NCBI GenBank assembly: GCA_040752025.1
Contig: JBFMFR010000005.1
Span: 205,808-269,807 of the forward strand
Reading direction: 5' to 3'
DNA: 64,000 nucleotides
Source: JBFMFR01 sp040752025
GTDB lineage: Bacteria; Chloroflexota; Anaerolineae; Anaerolineales; UBA4823
The notes under the pieces were generated by a model that was not told where the DNA came from, did not search any database, and was given only the letters and a program-made list of their open reading frames with translations. The translations under genes and the position numbers were made by a program. This document shows, in pieces, positions 30,685-38,577 of the stretch (position 1 is the stretch's first letter; every line of letters begins with the position of its first letter).

Positions 30685-32205
30685 ATGACCATCGACCAGA
30701 CCTCCATCCTCCCCGGGAACTCACTCCCCGGCCCTGACCAGCCTGAAAGGCCCTGCCCGGTCTGCCGCACCCCTAACCGCCTCGGGGCGCGTTTCTGCAA
30801 CATGTGCGGCGCCGCGCTGGCTGAGCCGGAGCCGCAACAAGACGCCAGTTTCGTCCAGCTCCGGCCCGGCATGACCCTCGAGGATCGCTACACCGTCCAG
30901 CAGAAGATCGGCGAAGGCGGCCTGGGGCGCGTCTACCTGGGCGTGGACCGCGCCGGGCGCAAGTACGTCCTCAAGCAGATCCGCGAACAGCATCCCGGCG
31001 AGGACCCCATCGCTCACGAAATGTACATCCGCTCCTTCCAGCGCCAGGCCGACATCCTCTCTTCCCTGCCCCATCCCTACCTGCCCATCGCCCGCGATTT
31101 CATTGCCTCCCCCGAGAACCTGGTCATCGTCATGGATTACGTCGAGGGTCGCACCCTCTCGGAGATCATGGCTGAGGCCAGCGGCCCGCTGCCTGAGAAG
31201 CGCGTCCTGCCCTGGGCCGTCCAGGTCTGCGAAGCCCTGGCCTACCTGCACAGCAAACAGCCGCCCATTATCCACCGCAACATCAAGCCCAAGAACATCA
31301 TCCTGGAAGCCGGTGAAAGCGAGCACGTGCGCCTGATCGGCTTTGGCCTGGCGCGCTACTACATTGCCGGCCTGGAGCACGATGAGGACAACCTGGGTAC
31401 TGCCGGTTTCTCGCCGCCCGAGCAGTACGGGGGCGCCCAGACCGACCCGCGCAGCGATATCTTCGGCCTGGGGGCCACTCTCTTCACCCTGCTCACCCAG
31501 CACAACCCGGCAGATTTCGTCCGGGTGGACGAACATGGCCAGGTCGAGCTGCACTTCCCCCCTCCCCACGAGTTGAACCCGCGCCTCTCCCAGCCCGCCA
31601 GCCAGATTGTTGCCAAAGCCTTGCAGGCCGACCCCGCCCTGCGCTTCCAATCGGGCGCGGAGATGAAAGCCGCCCTGGAGGAAATCCTCTACCAAAAGCC
31701 AGTTGAGATCCCCGTCCAGCGTTACCTGCTGGGCCAGCCCGTGCCCCAGGAGGAGACCCGCTTCTGCGAGTTCAAAGAGATCAAAGCCGCCGACCCGGTG
31801 CGCGCCATCGGTCGCCTGGTCGAGCAGTACGTGGTCGCTTTCCTCAACAGCGAAGGCGGGCGCATCCTGTGGGGCATCCGCGACGAGGACCGTGTCGTTT
31901 CGGGCGTGCCCCTGGATTACCGCCAGCGCGACGAAATCCGCCGCACTGTGATCGATAAAATCCTGCACATCCAGCCCGCCATCGCTCCCAGTGTTTTCCG
32001 GATCAACTTCCACGAAGTCTATGACGGCGACCAGCCCATGCAGGATGTTTACATCGTTGAGATCTACGTGCCTCGCCCGCAGACTAAGCTGCTCTACTTC
32101 ACCAGCGACGAAGAGGTCTACGTCAAGACCGAAGCCGGTAAGAAGAAGCTTTCCGGCACCGAAATCCAGGCCGAGATCATCCGCCGCCTGCAAAAATCCC
32201 CCTGA
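30685..32205 (+). CDS. Zinc-ribbon / pseudokinase / Schlafen-AlbA_2 fusion protein
   Basis: 506 residues. An N-terminal zinc ribbon uses Cys24, 27, 38 and 41. The kinase-like domain (about 65-335) keeps the glycine loop (GEGGLG, 76-81) and beta-3 Lys97, but HRD is HRN (197-199) and DFG is GFG (219-221), so phosphotransfer is unlikely although ATP binding may remain. The C-terminus (about 355-490) is an AlbA_2/Schlafen-type domain: CEFKE near the start, then VVAFLNSEGGRILWGIRDED and YVKTEAGKK. AlbA_2 domains occur in transcription regulators and RNA/DNA-acting Schlafen proteins. No membrane helix is visible, so it is probably cytoplasmic. ATG 30685 is the first ATG; an in-frame TTG at 30655 lies in the tRNA terminator trailer. 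It points away from the FGE genes across the tRNA. Confidence 0.87.
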   Translation: MTIDQTSILPGNSLPGPDQPERPCPVCRTPNRLGARFCNMCGAALAEPEPQQDASFVQLRPGMTLEDRYTVQQKIGEGGLGRVYLGVDRAGRKYVLKQIREQHPGEDPIAHEMYIRSFQRQADILSSLPHPYLPIARDFIASPENLVIVMDYVEGRTLSEIMAEASGPLPEKRVLPWAVQVCEALAYLHSKQPPIIHRNIKPKNIILEAGESEHVRLIGFGLARYYIAGLEHDEDNLGTAGFSPPEQYGGAQTDPRSDIFGLGATLFTLLTQHNPADFVRVDEHGQVELHFPPPHELNPRLSQPASQIVAKALQADPALRFQSGAEMKAALEEILYQKPVEIPVQRYLLGQPVPQEETRFCEFKEIKAADPVRAIGRLVEQYVVAFLNSEGGRILWGIRDEDRVVSGVPLDYRQRDEIRRTVIDKILHIQPAIAPSVFRINFHEVYDGDQPMQDVYIVEIYVPRPQTKLLYFTSDEEVYVKTEAGKKKLSGTEIQAEIIRRLQKSP

Positions 32206-32232
32206 GAGGTCCCCGGCGATGCCGAACTATGC

Positions 32233-32246
32233 TAGAATCCAGCCCG
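32233..32246 (+). promoter_or_regulatory. Leaderless-type extended -10 before fmt
   Basis: TGCTAGAAT is an extended -10 with TAGAAT at 32233-32238. The predicted start, 32245-32246, coincides with an in-frame GTG that gives a normal-length fmt product. Confidence 0.45.
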
Positions 32247-33169
32247 TGAAACCCCGCACCGTCTTCATGGGATCGCCCGAATTTGCCGTGCCCGCCCTGC
32301 GCGCCCTGGCGGGAGCCTGCCCCGTTGTCGGCGTGGTCACCCAGCCCGACCGTCAGGCTGGTCGCGGCCGGGCCCTCTCCCAGCCACCGGTCAAGACCCT
32401 GGCCCTCGAGTTGGGCTTGCCGGTCATCCAGCCCGTGCGCCTGCGCCAGCCAGAAGCCATGCAGCAGTTACACGATTGGGAGCCGGAGCTGATCGTTGTG
32501 GCCGCCTTCGGGCAGATCCTGCGCTCCGAGGTGCTCGACCTGCCCCCCTTTGGCTGCCTCAACGTGCACGCCTCGCTGCTGCCGCGCTGGCGCGGCGCCG
32601 CCCCTATCCAGGCCGCCATCCTGCACGGCGATGCCACCACTGGCATCACCCTCATGCGCATGGATCCCGGCATCGACACCGGCCCGACCCTCACCCAGCG
32701 CGCCCTGCCCATTCTGCCCGAGGATACCGCCGACAGTTTGAGCCAGCGCCTGGCGGACCTGGGCGCGGAGCTGCTCCTGGAAGCCCTGCCCGCCTACCTG
32801 AGCGGCGATCTCCTCCCCCAGCCCCAGGATGAATCCGCCGCCACCTACGCCCCCATGCTCAAGAAAGAAGACGGCGAACTGGATTTCAATCTGCCTGCCG
32901 TCGATCTGGAGCGCCGCGTGCGCGCCTTCTCCCCCTGGCCGGGTGCTTACACCACCTGGAACGGCCAGTTGTTGAAAATCCGCCGAACTGCTGTGACCTC
33001 CGCCTCGCAGTTATCTCACCTGCCACAGCCCGGATCGCGCCTCATCCACCACGGCCTGCCCGCCATCGCCGTCGCGGACGGCCTGCTGCTTTTGCACGAA
33101 GTGCAGCCCGCCGGCAAGAAGCCCATGCCGGGCAAAGCTTTCCTACAAGGAGCCAGAAATTGGGTCTGA
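32246..33169 (+). CDS. fmt: Methionyl-tRNA formyltransferase
   Basis: 307 residues from GTG 32246; it formylates the initiator Met-tRNA using 10-formyl-tetrahydrofolate. The N-terminus reads KPRTVFMGSPEFAVPAL, the catalytic core has CLNVHASLLPRWRGAAPIQ (Asn and His) and MRMDPGIDTGP (Asp), and a C-terminal OB-fold part spans about 205-307. An ATG at 32219 preceded by GAGAGG is an alternative that adds nine residues; GTG is preferred because it fits the family N-terminus and the -10 box just upstream. def is not adjacent. The stop overlaps the TTG start of the next gene, so fmt heads a coupled operon. Confidence 0.93.
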   Translation: MKPRTVFMGSPEFAVPALRALAGACPVVGVVTQPDRQAGRGRALSQPPVKTLALELGLPVIQPVRLRQPEAMQQLHDWEPELIVVAAFGQILRSEVLDLPPFGCLNVHASLLPRWRGAAPIQAAILHGDATTGITLMRMDPGIDTGPTLTQRALPILPEDTADSLSQRLADLGAELLLEALPAYLSGDLLPQPQDESAATYAPMLKKEDGELDFNLPAVDLERRVRAFSPWPGAYTTWNGQLLKIRRTAVTSASQLSHLPQPGSRLIHHGLPAIAVADGLLLLHEVQPAGKKPMPGKAFLQGARNWV

Positions 33170-34512
33170 ACATTCCTCCCACCCTGGCGGCTCGCCTGCC
33201 GCTCTTCCCCACCACCACCCATCTGGACGAAACCGGAGACGGGCGCCTGACCATCGCCGGCCTCGACCTGGCTGAGTTAGCCCGCCAATACGGCACACCC
33301 CTTTACGTTTATGACCGCGCCAGCCTGGACGCTACCCTCGCCCGCTACCAGGCTGCCCTGCAGACCCACTACCCCGGCGAGTCCGGCATCACCTACGCCG
33401 GCAAGGCCTTCCTGTGCCTGGGCATTGCCCAATGGACCCAGCAGCACGGCCTGTGGCTGGACTGCACCGGCGCGGGCGAGCTGGCGGTCGCCTTCGCCGC
33501 TGGTGTGCCGCGCCCCAAAGTCCTGGTACACGGCGTCAACAAGAACCAGGCCGACCTGAGCGCCGCCTTGCAGCACGCCGGCACCCTGGTGGTTGACAAC
33601 CTGGGCGAGCTGGAACGGCTGGCAGCCCTGGCCTCTACGCAGACTGGTCCTCTGCCCGATGTGTGGCTGCGCCTGCGCCCCGGCATGGCCGTGCAGACCC
33701 ACGCCCACACCCAGACCGGCCAGGAGGACAGCAAGTTCGGCTTCGGCCCGGCCGAGCTGCTCCAGGCGGTGGGCTTGTGCCTGCGCCACGACCTGCCCCT
33801 CACCGGCCTGCACTTCCACCAGGGCTCGCACTTCCACGACCCCGCTCCCCTGGCTCCCGCCCTGGACATCGCCCTCGACCTGATCGAAGAAGCGCAAAGC
33901 ACTTACCGCTGGACGCCCCAGGTGCTGAGCCCGGGCGGCGGCTGGGGGGTGCCCTACCACGAAGACGACCTGCCTCACCTGCCCTTAGAGACCTACGTGC
34001 AGTTCATCGCCGAACACCTGGTCGCCGGCTGCCAGCAGCGCCGGGTGCCGCTGCCGCGCCTGCACCTGGAACCGGGGCGCAGCCTGGTAGCCCAGGCTGG
34101 CGTGGCCCTCTACCAGGTAGGCTCGGTCAAGCACACCCTCAACCGGCGCTGGCTGCTCCTGGATGGCGGCCTGGCCGACAACCCCCGCCCGGCGCTCTAC
34201 CAGGCGCGCTATTCCGCCCTGCCCATCGCCGGCCTGGCCCGTCCTGTCAGCGGCCCGGCCTGGTTGGGCGGCCCCTTCTGCGAGAGCGGCGATGTGCTCA
34301 TCTCGGGCCTGCCCCTGCCCGAAATCCAGCCTGGCGAAACCATCGCCGTGCCGGTCAGCGGCGCCTACCAGATCAGCATGAGCAGCAACTACAACGGCGC
34401 TCGCAAGCCCGCCGTGCTCTGGCTGGAAGATGGGCGCGCCAGCTTGCTGCAGCGCCGCCAGGTCCCCGAAGACCTCTACAGCCGCGACCTGCCCCTGCCG
34501 CCCGGCGCCTGA
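33160..34512 (+). CDS. lysA: Diaminopimelate decarboxylase-like PLP enzyme
   Basis: A 450-residue fold-III (alanine-racemase-like barrel) PLP decarboxylase. The PLP lysine is in ITYAGKAFLC (near residue 85), followed by HGVNKNQADL, FGFG, GLHFHQGSHF, SPGGGWGVPY and EPGRSLVAQAG; the active-site cysteine lies in FCESGD and a C-terminal tyrosine in GAYQISMSSNYNG. This order fits LysA, which makes lysine from meso-diaminopimelate. Related arginine, ornithine and carboxynorspermidine decarboxylases share the fold, so substrate is probable rather than certain. The TTG start at 33160 has AGGAG 7 bases upstream and overlaps fmt by 10 bases. No other lysine gene is nearby. Confidence 0.8.
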   Translation: MGLNIPPTLAARLPLFPTTTHLDETGDGRLTIAGLDLAELARQYGTPLYVYDRASLDATLARYQAALQTHYPGESGITYAGKAFLCLGIAQWTQQHGLWLDCTGAGELAVAFAAGVPRPKVLVHGVNKNQADLSAALQHAGTLVVDNLGELERLAALASTQTGPLPDVWLRLRPGMAVQTHAHTQTGQEDSKFGFGPAELLQAVGLCLRHDLPLTGLHFHQGSHFHDPAPLAPALDIALDLIEEAQSTYRWTPQVLSPGGGWGVPYHEDDLPHLPLETYVQFIAEHLVAGCQQRRVPLPRLHLEPGRSLVAQAGVALYQVGSVKHTLNRRWLLLDGGLADNPRPALYQARYSALPIAGLARPVSGPAWLGGPFCESGDVLISGLPLPEIQPGETIAVPVSGAYQISMSSNYNGARKPAVLWLEDGRASLLQRRQVPEDLYSRDLPLPPGA

Positions 34513-34521
34513 CTCTGCCTC

Positions 34522-35190
34522 ATGTTCGAAACGCCACGCTCCCCTTCCTACCACGTCATCCTGCTGCGCCACGGCGAGTCGGTCGGCAACGCCGCCGGTT
34601 ATTACCAGGGCCAGTCCGATTTTCCGCTCAGCGAGACCGGTGTGCTCCAGGCTCAGGCTCTGGCGCAGCGCTGGCTGGCGGAGAAAGCCAGCTTCACCCA
34701 GGTTATCTCCAGCCCGCTGGCTCGCGCCCGCCAGACCGCCGAGATCATCGCCGCCGCGCTGGGCGACCTGCCCCTCGACCTGCAGCCGCTTTGGATGGAG
34801 CGCGACAACGGCCAATTGGCCGGCCTGCGCCCCCAGGAAGCCGCCGAGCGCTTCCCCCGGCCCGCCTTTTTCCACCCCTACATGCCCATCGGCCAGACGG
34901 GCGAAAGCCAGATGGAGCTTTACCTGCGCGCCGGCAGCGCCGTGCAGGACCTGCTGCGCCGCCCGCCCGGACGCTATCTGGTCGTTTCGCACGGCGGCCT
35001 GCTCAACATGGTCATGTATGTCATCCTGGGCATCGTCCCGCAGGCCAATTTTCACGGGCCGCGTTTCCGCTTCCGCAACACCGCCTTCGCCACCCTCACT
35101 TATTTACCCGAGGCGCACATCTGGCGTTTGGAAGGCCTCAACGACCAGGGGCACTGGCCTTCCCAAGAATCGATGGACCAGCCCGTATGA
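34522..35190 (+). CDS. Histidine phosphatase family protein (phosphoglycerate mutase-like)
   Basis: 222 residues. The phospho-histidine motif LLRHGESVGNAAG is at residues 14-26, with SSPLARARQTAEII and the second catalytic histidine in VVSHGGLLN. The fold covers phosphoglycerate mutases, alpha-ribazole phosphatase and other small phosphatases; the substrate cannot be told. The length and the insertion after the first arginine motif fit a cofactor-dependent phosphatase. It follows lysA by 9 bases and its TGA overlaps the ATG of panE (ATGA), so it is within the same operon. Confidence 0.88.
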   Translation: MFETPRSPSYHVILLRHGESVGNAAGYYQGQSDFPLSETGVLQAQALAQRWLAEKASFTQVISSPLARARQTAEIIAAALGDLPLDLQPLWMERDNGQLAGLRPQEAAERFPRPAFFHPYMPIGQTGESQMELYLRAGSAVQDLLRRPPGRYLVVSHGGLLNMVMYVILGIVPQANFHGPRFRFRNTAFATLTYLPEAHIWRLEGLNDQGHWPSQESMDQPV

Positions 35191-36260
35191 CCGCCCCCGC
35201 TGCTCCTGCCACCCTGCGCCTGCTCTCCTTCGGCGCTGGCGCCATCGGCGCCTATATCGGCGGCAGCCTGGCCCTGGCCGGGCATCCACTGGTCTTCCTC
35301 GAGCGCGCCAAAGTGGCCAGCCAGCTGCACCAGAGCGGCCTGCGCCTGGAAATCGCCGGGCAGGTGCACCACCTCCCTGCCCCCAACCTGGTCAGTTCGA
35401 TCGAGGAAGCTCTCTCCCGGGGGCCCTTCGACCTGGCCATCTTCGCCCTGAAATCCTTCGACACCCAGCCGGTCCTGGATAGTCTCAAGCCCTTCCGCCA
35501 GGCGCTGCCTCCTATTCTATGCCTGCAAAATGGCGTGGACAACGAACCCGCTCTGCGCGCCGTGCTGGGGGACGATCAAGTCATCGCCGCTACCGTCACC
35601 AGCGCTATCGGGCGGCGCGGAGCCGGCGACATCCTCCTGGAACGCCTGCGTGGAGTCGGCGTTGCCGTTGGGCATCCCCTGGCTCCCTCCCTGGTAGCAG
35701 CCATGAACAAAGCTGGGCTGAACGCCCGCCTTTACCCGCGCCCTACCGACATGAAGTGGTCCAAGATGCTCACCAACCTGCTCGCCAACGCCACCTCAGC
35801 CATCCTGAACCTGTCTCCTGCGGAAATTTTCGCCCACCCGGGCCTGTACCGCCTGGAAGTCGCCCAACTGCGTGAGGCCCTGGCTGTGATGCGCGCCCAA
35901 AAGATCGGCGTGGTCGACCTGCCCGCTACCCCGGTGCGCTTGCTGGCTTTCGGCGTGCGCCGCCTGCCGCCCTGGCTCTCGCGTCCCCTGGTCGGGCGCG
36001 CCGCTGGCAGCGGGCGCGGCGGCAAAATGCCCTCCTTCCACATCGATCTATACAGCGGGCGCGGCAAAAGCGAAGTCGACTACCTCAACGGCGCCGTGGC
36101 GCGCCACGCTGAGCGCCTGGGCCTCCCCGCCCCTGCCAACCGCCTGCTCAACGATGTGCTCCTCCAGCTAACCCGCGGTGAAATCCCCTTGCAGGACTTC
36201 GCCCAACAGCCCGAGAAACTGCTGGAGCGCTTTGCTGCACTCCAGGCTCAGGCATCTTAG
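35187..36260 (+). CDS. panE: Ketopantoate reductase (2-dehydropantoate 2-reductase) family protein
   Basis: 357 residues. The N-terminal Rossmann nucleotide-binding motif is GAGAIGAYIGG; the family lysine/asparagine region is LQNGVDNE and MKWSKMLTNLLANATSAI, and the C-terminal helical domain has the SFHIDLYSGRGKSEVDYLNG stretch. The enzyme reduces ketopantoate to pantoate with NADPH for coenzyme A synthesis; paralogues act on other 2-keto acids. A 40-residue longer middle part (LLAFGVRRLPPWLSRPLVGR) is unlike the shortest PanE forms. Coupled by ATGA to the phosphatase gene. Its stop abuts the stop of the convergent nucleoside phosphorylase with no gap. Confidence 0.85.
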   Translation: MTAPAAPATLRLLSFGAGAIGAYIGGSLALAGHPLVFLERAKVASQLHQSGLRLEIAGQVHHLPAPNLVSSIEEALSRGPFDLAIFALKSFDTQPVLDSLKPFRQALPPILCLQNGVDNEPALRAVLGDDQVIAATVTSAIGRRGAGDILLERLRGVGVAVGHPLAPSLVAAMNKAGLNARLYPRPTDMKWSKMLTNLLANATSAILNLSPAEIFAHPGLYRLEVAQLREALAVMRAQKIGVVDLPATPVRLLAFGVRRLPPWLSRPLVGRAAGSGRGGKMPSFHIDLYSGRGKSEVDYLNGAVARHAERLGLPAPANRLLNDVLLQLTRGEIPLQDFAQQPEKLLERFAALQAQAS

Positions 36261-37595
36261 CTAGGGGTTCTCGAGTGGCCGGGCATCCGTCCAGCGCACC
36301 AGCCCGTAGAACAGGGGCAGCGGCTCCACCGGGGCCTCGCTCCATTCATGCGCGGCCAGGAGCGCCTGGCGCGCCTGCTCCAGGCTGCTGGCCTGGTTGG
36401 CGTGCAGCGTCATCAAGGGCTCCCCGGCTTGCACAGAATCGCCCACTTTGTGAAGCACCTCGATCCCTACTGCGTGGTCGATCGGGTCGCCCTTCTTGGC
36501 CCGCCCAGCCCCCAGCAGCACCGCCGTTTCGCCCACGATGCGGGCGTCGATAGCGCTCAGGTAGCCGCTGCGCGGCGCCAGCAGCGGCTCGATCAAGGCC
36601 GCCTTGGGCAGCTTTTCTGGATTGTCGACATAAGCGACATCGCCGTTCTGCGCCTGCACCAGTTGGCGGAAGCGCTCCAGAGCGCTGCCCTTCGCCAGCG
36701 CCGCCTCCGCCATGTACCGGCCCTGCTCCTCATCCACAGTGATCTCGCCCAGCGCCAGCATGTGGCTGGCTACTTCCAGGCAGTGTTCCCGGAAATCTTC
36801 CGGCCCGCCGCCGCGCAGCGTTTCGATTGCCTCGCGCACTTCCAAAGCGTTGCCAACTGTGCAGCCCAGCGGCTGGTTCATATCCGAAAGCAGCGCTACG
36901 GCTTTACGCTCGGTCAGCCGGGCGATCCACGCCATCGTCTCCGCCAGCACCTTCGCCCCTTCCAGACTGGTCATGAAAGCCCCGCGCCCCAGCTTGACGT
37001 CCAGCACGATCGCCTGCGCTCCGGCCGCGATCTTCTTGCTCATCACCGAGGAAGCGATCAGCGGGATCGACTGCACCGTGGCGGTTACATCCCGCAGCGC
37101 ATATAGTTTGCCATCTGCCGGGGCCAGGTTCGCCGTTTGCCCGGTGAGCACCAAGCCGATGCGGCGCAACTGCGCCAGGAACTCCTCCGTTGTCAGGTCC
37201 GTGCGGTAGCCAGGGATCGACTCCATCTTGTCCAGCGTGCCGCCGCTGAATCCCAGGCCCCTGCCAGACATCTTCGCCACCGGCAGCCCGCAGGCTGCCA
37301 CGATCGGCTCGACCACCAGCGTGGTCTTATCGCCCACTCCGCCGGTCGAGTGTTTATCTACCGCGATCGACACCACCTCGGAGAGGTCCAGTGTCTCCCC
37401 CGAGAACGCCATCGCCAGCGTCAGGTCGACGATCTCTTGCAACTTCATGCTGTTCAGTACGACCGCCATCGCCCAGGCTGACACCTGGTAATCCGGGATG
37501 TCCCCGCGGGTGAACCCGTTCACGAAGAATTCGATCTCTTCACGCGTCAGGGCTTCCTGGTCGCGTTTTTTGGCAATGATATCTACAGCTCGCAT
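36261..37595 (-). CDS. Pyrimidine-nucleoside phosphorylase
   Basis: 444 residues. It cleaves (deoxy)uridine or thymidine with phosphate to base plus (deoxy)ribose-1-phosphate. Visible family parts are VDKHSTGGVGDKTTL (phosphate loop), the SGRGLGFSGGTLDKMES signature, the TANLAPADGKLYALRDVT region and the C-terminal PYNP domain (about 345-435). The length matches DeoA/Pdp; thymidine versus general pyrimidine use cannot be settled without alignment. A TATAAT on the minus strand (37660-37655) gives a leader of about 53 nt. upp, which would reuse the released uracil, is about 7 kb away. Confidence 0.92.
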   Translation of the reverse strand: MRAVDIIAKKRDQEALTREEIEFFVNGFTRGDIPDYQVSAWAMAVVLNSMKLQEIVDLTLAMAFSGETLDLSEVVSIAVDKHSTGGVGDKTTLVVEPIVAACGLPVAKMSGRGLGFSGGTLDKMESIPGYRTDLTTEEFLAQLRRIGLVLTGQTANLAPADGKLYALRDVTATVQSIPLIASSVMSKKIAAGAQAIVLDVKLGRGAFMTSLEGAKVLAETMAWIARLTERKAVALLSDMNQPLGCTVGNALEVREAIETLRGGGPEDFREHCLEVASHMLALGEITVDEEQGRYMAEAALAKGSALERFRQLVQAQNGDVAYVDNPEKLPKAALIEPLLAPRSGYLSAIDARIVGETAVLLGAGRAKKGDPIDHAVGIEVLHKVGDSVQAGEPLMTLHANQASSLEQARQALLAAHEWSEAPVEPLPLFYGLVRWTDARPLENP

Positions 37596-37654
37596 CCGCT
37601 ACTCCCTGTTTTTTGATTGTCGCTGCTGCCATGCCGGCAAGGTCAGTTCGCATC

Positions 37655-37660
37655 ATTATA
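37655..37660 (-). promoter_or_regulatory. -10 box of the pyrimidine-nucleoside phosphorylase gene
   Basis: TATAAT on the minus strand, predicted start near 37648. No clear -35 hexamer at 16-18 bases. Confidence 0.45.
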
Positions 37661-37796
37661 CCCCGTATCGCCTCACCTGGTCGCTGGTAGAGGCGCCCCT
37701 CCGTGTGGAAAGCCGGCTATCCGTAGGGATAGTCACTCCTCCGGGTAATCCAACTTTCGAAAATGCAAGCTGCATCCCTTCCACGCCTGGATGGGA

Positions 37797-37802
37797 TATA
37801 AT
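37797..37802 (+). promoter_or_regulatory. -10 box upstream of the conserved unknown gene at 37877
   Basis: TATAAT at 37797-37802, predicted start near 37809, leader about 68 nt. The -35 position is not consensus. Confidence 0.45.
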
Positions 37803-37876
37803 CGCTTCAAACGAAACGCCCGCCCGTCTCCTATGCCCGGCGTTCATCTTCAACGCCAGTGAACAGGATTTATCCG

Positions 37877-38428
37877 ATGACCACCAACCCGGAACCTCCC
37901 ACCTATACCCTTGACGAAGGCGAAAAAGTCGCCACGGTGATGATCTACACCGCCAACATGTTGATCTGGGGCGAAGTTGTTACCAAAGAAGCCATTCGCG
38001 TCAGCACCTGGCTGCGCACCCCGGCGATCCCCAAGTACATCGTTGTACATACCGCCAACGTTATGACCTTTGGCAGCGGTACACCCTCCAGGCCACAAAT
38101 CTTCCGCGCCTTGCACCTGCCATCCAGCCAGGTGTTGGGCTTTCATTTGAAACCCCCGGCGCGCGATCCCCTGGATTACGATCCCAACGAGCCAATGCGC
38201 AAGATGGAACCAGCCACCGCCCTGGTAGGGCCTTTCCGCTACGATGGCCTGCTGCGCATGTCCACTCACACCACCCTGGACAAATTCCTGGAAGTCGCCA
38301 AAGAGACTTTCGCTCCCATTTACGAAGTCGAAATCACCCAGCCATCACTCCCAAGCCTTGGAGTGATCCGCGCCCCCTATGTGCTGGCGCGCAGCGAAAT
38401 GGTGCTCTTCTCGCCGCGTGAAGTTTGA
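37877..38428 (+). CDS. Conserved protein of unknown function, 183 residues
   Basis: I do not recognise this family. The protein is soluble, with no signal peptide or membrane helix. It alternates beta-like stretches (KVATVMIYTANMLIWGEVV, YIVVHTANVMTFG) and ends in an Arg/Glu-rich strand. Repeated 'VxxYTANxxxWG'/'VVHTANVMTFG' segments suggest an internal duplication of a small beta domain. ATG 37877 has AGGA 9 bases upstream; a GTG six codons earlier (37859) is possible. Its -10 box at 37797 and the gap before the downstream diguanylate cyclase gene suggest its own transcript. Confidence 0.65.
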   Translation: MTTNPEPPTYTLDEGEKVATVMIYTANMLIWGEVVTKEAIRVSTWLRTPAIPKYIVVHTANVMTFGSGTPSRPQIFRALHLPSSQVLGFHLKPPARDPLDYDPNEPMRKMEPATALVGPFRYDGLLRMSTHTTLDKFLEVAKETFAPIYEVEITQPSLPSLGVIRAPYVLARSEMVLFSPREV

Positions 38429-38527
38429 TGGATTCCGCCTCGTCCACCCCGGCGATAGCCAGCGCGACTCAGGGGGAGGCGATTCCGTATTTAGGCTCTT
38501 TTTACAGAGTGCTCTCGCTCACTGGGC

Positions 38528-38533
38528 TACAAT
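38528..38533 (+). promoter_or_regulatory. -10-like box before the diguanylate cyclase gene
   Basis: TACAAT at 38528-38533; TTTACA at 38501-38506 is too far (21 bases) to be a normal -35. It supports the downstream start at 38578. Confidence 0.35.
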
Positions 38534-38577
38534 CGCAGTATGGTTGTTTGTTATCTGGGGCTCCAGGGGAGTACCTG

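Noticed and set aside
25295..32205. Diversity-generating retroelement in the window
   Set aside because: No reverse transcriptase, accessory protein or adenine-rich template repeat could be found; only the variable-protein-like fold is present, so it is kept as a low-interest hypothesis only.
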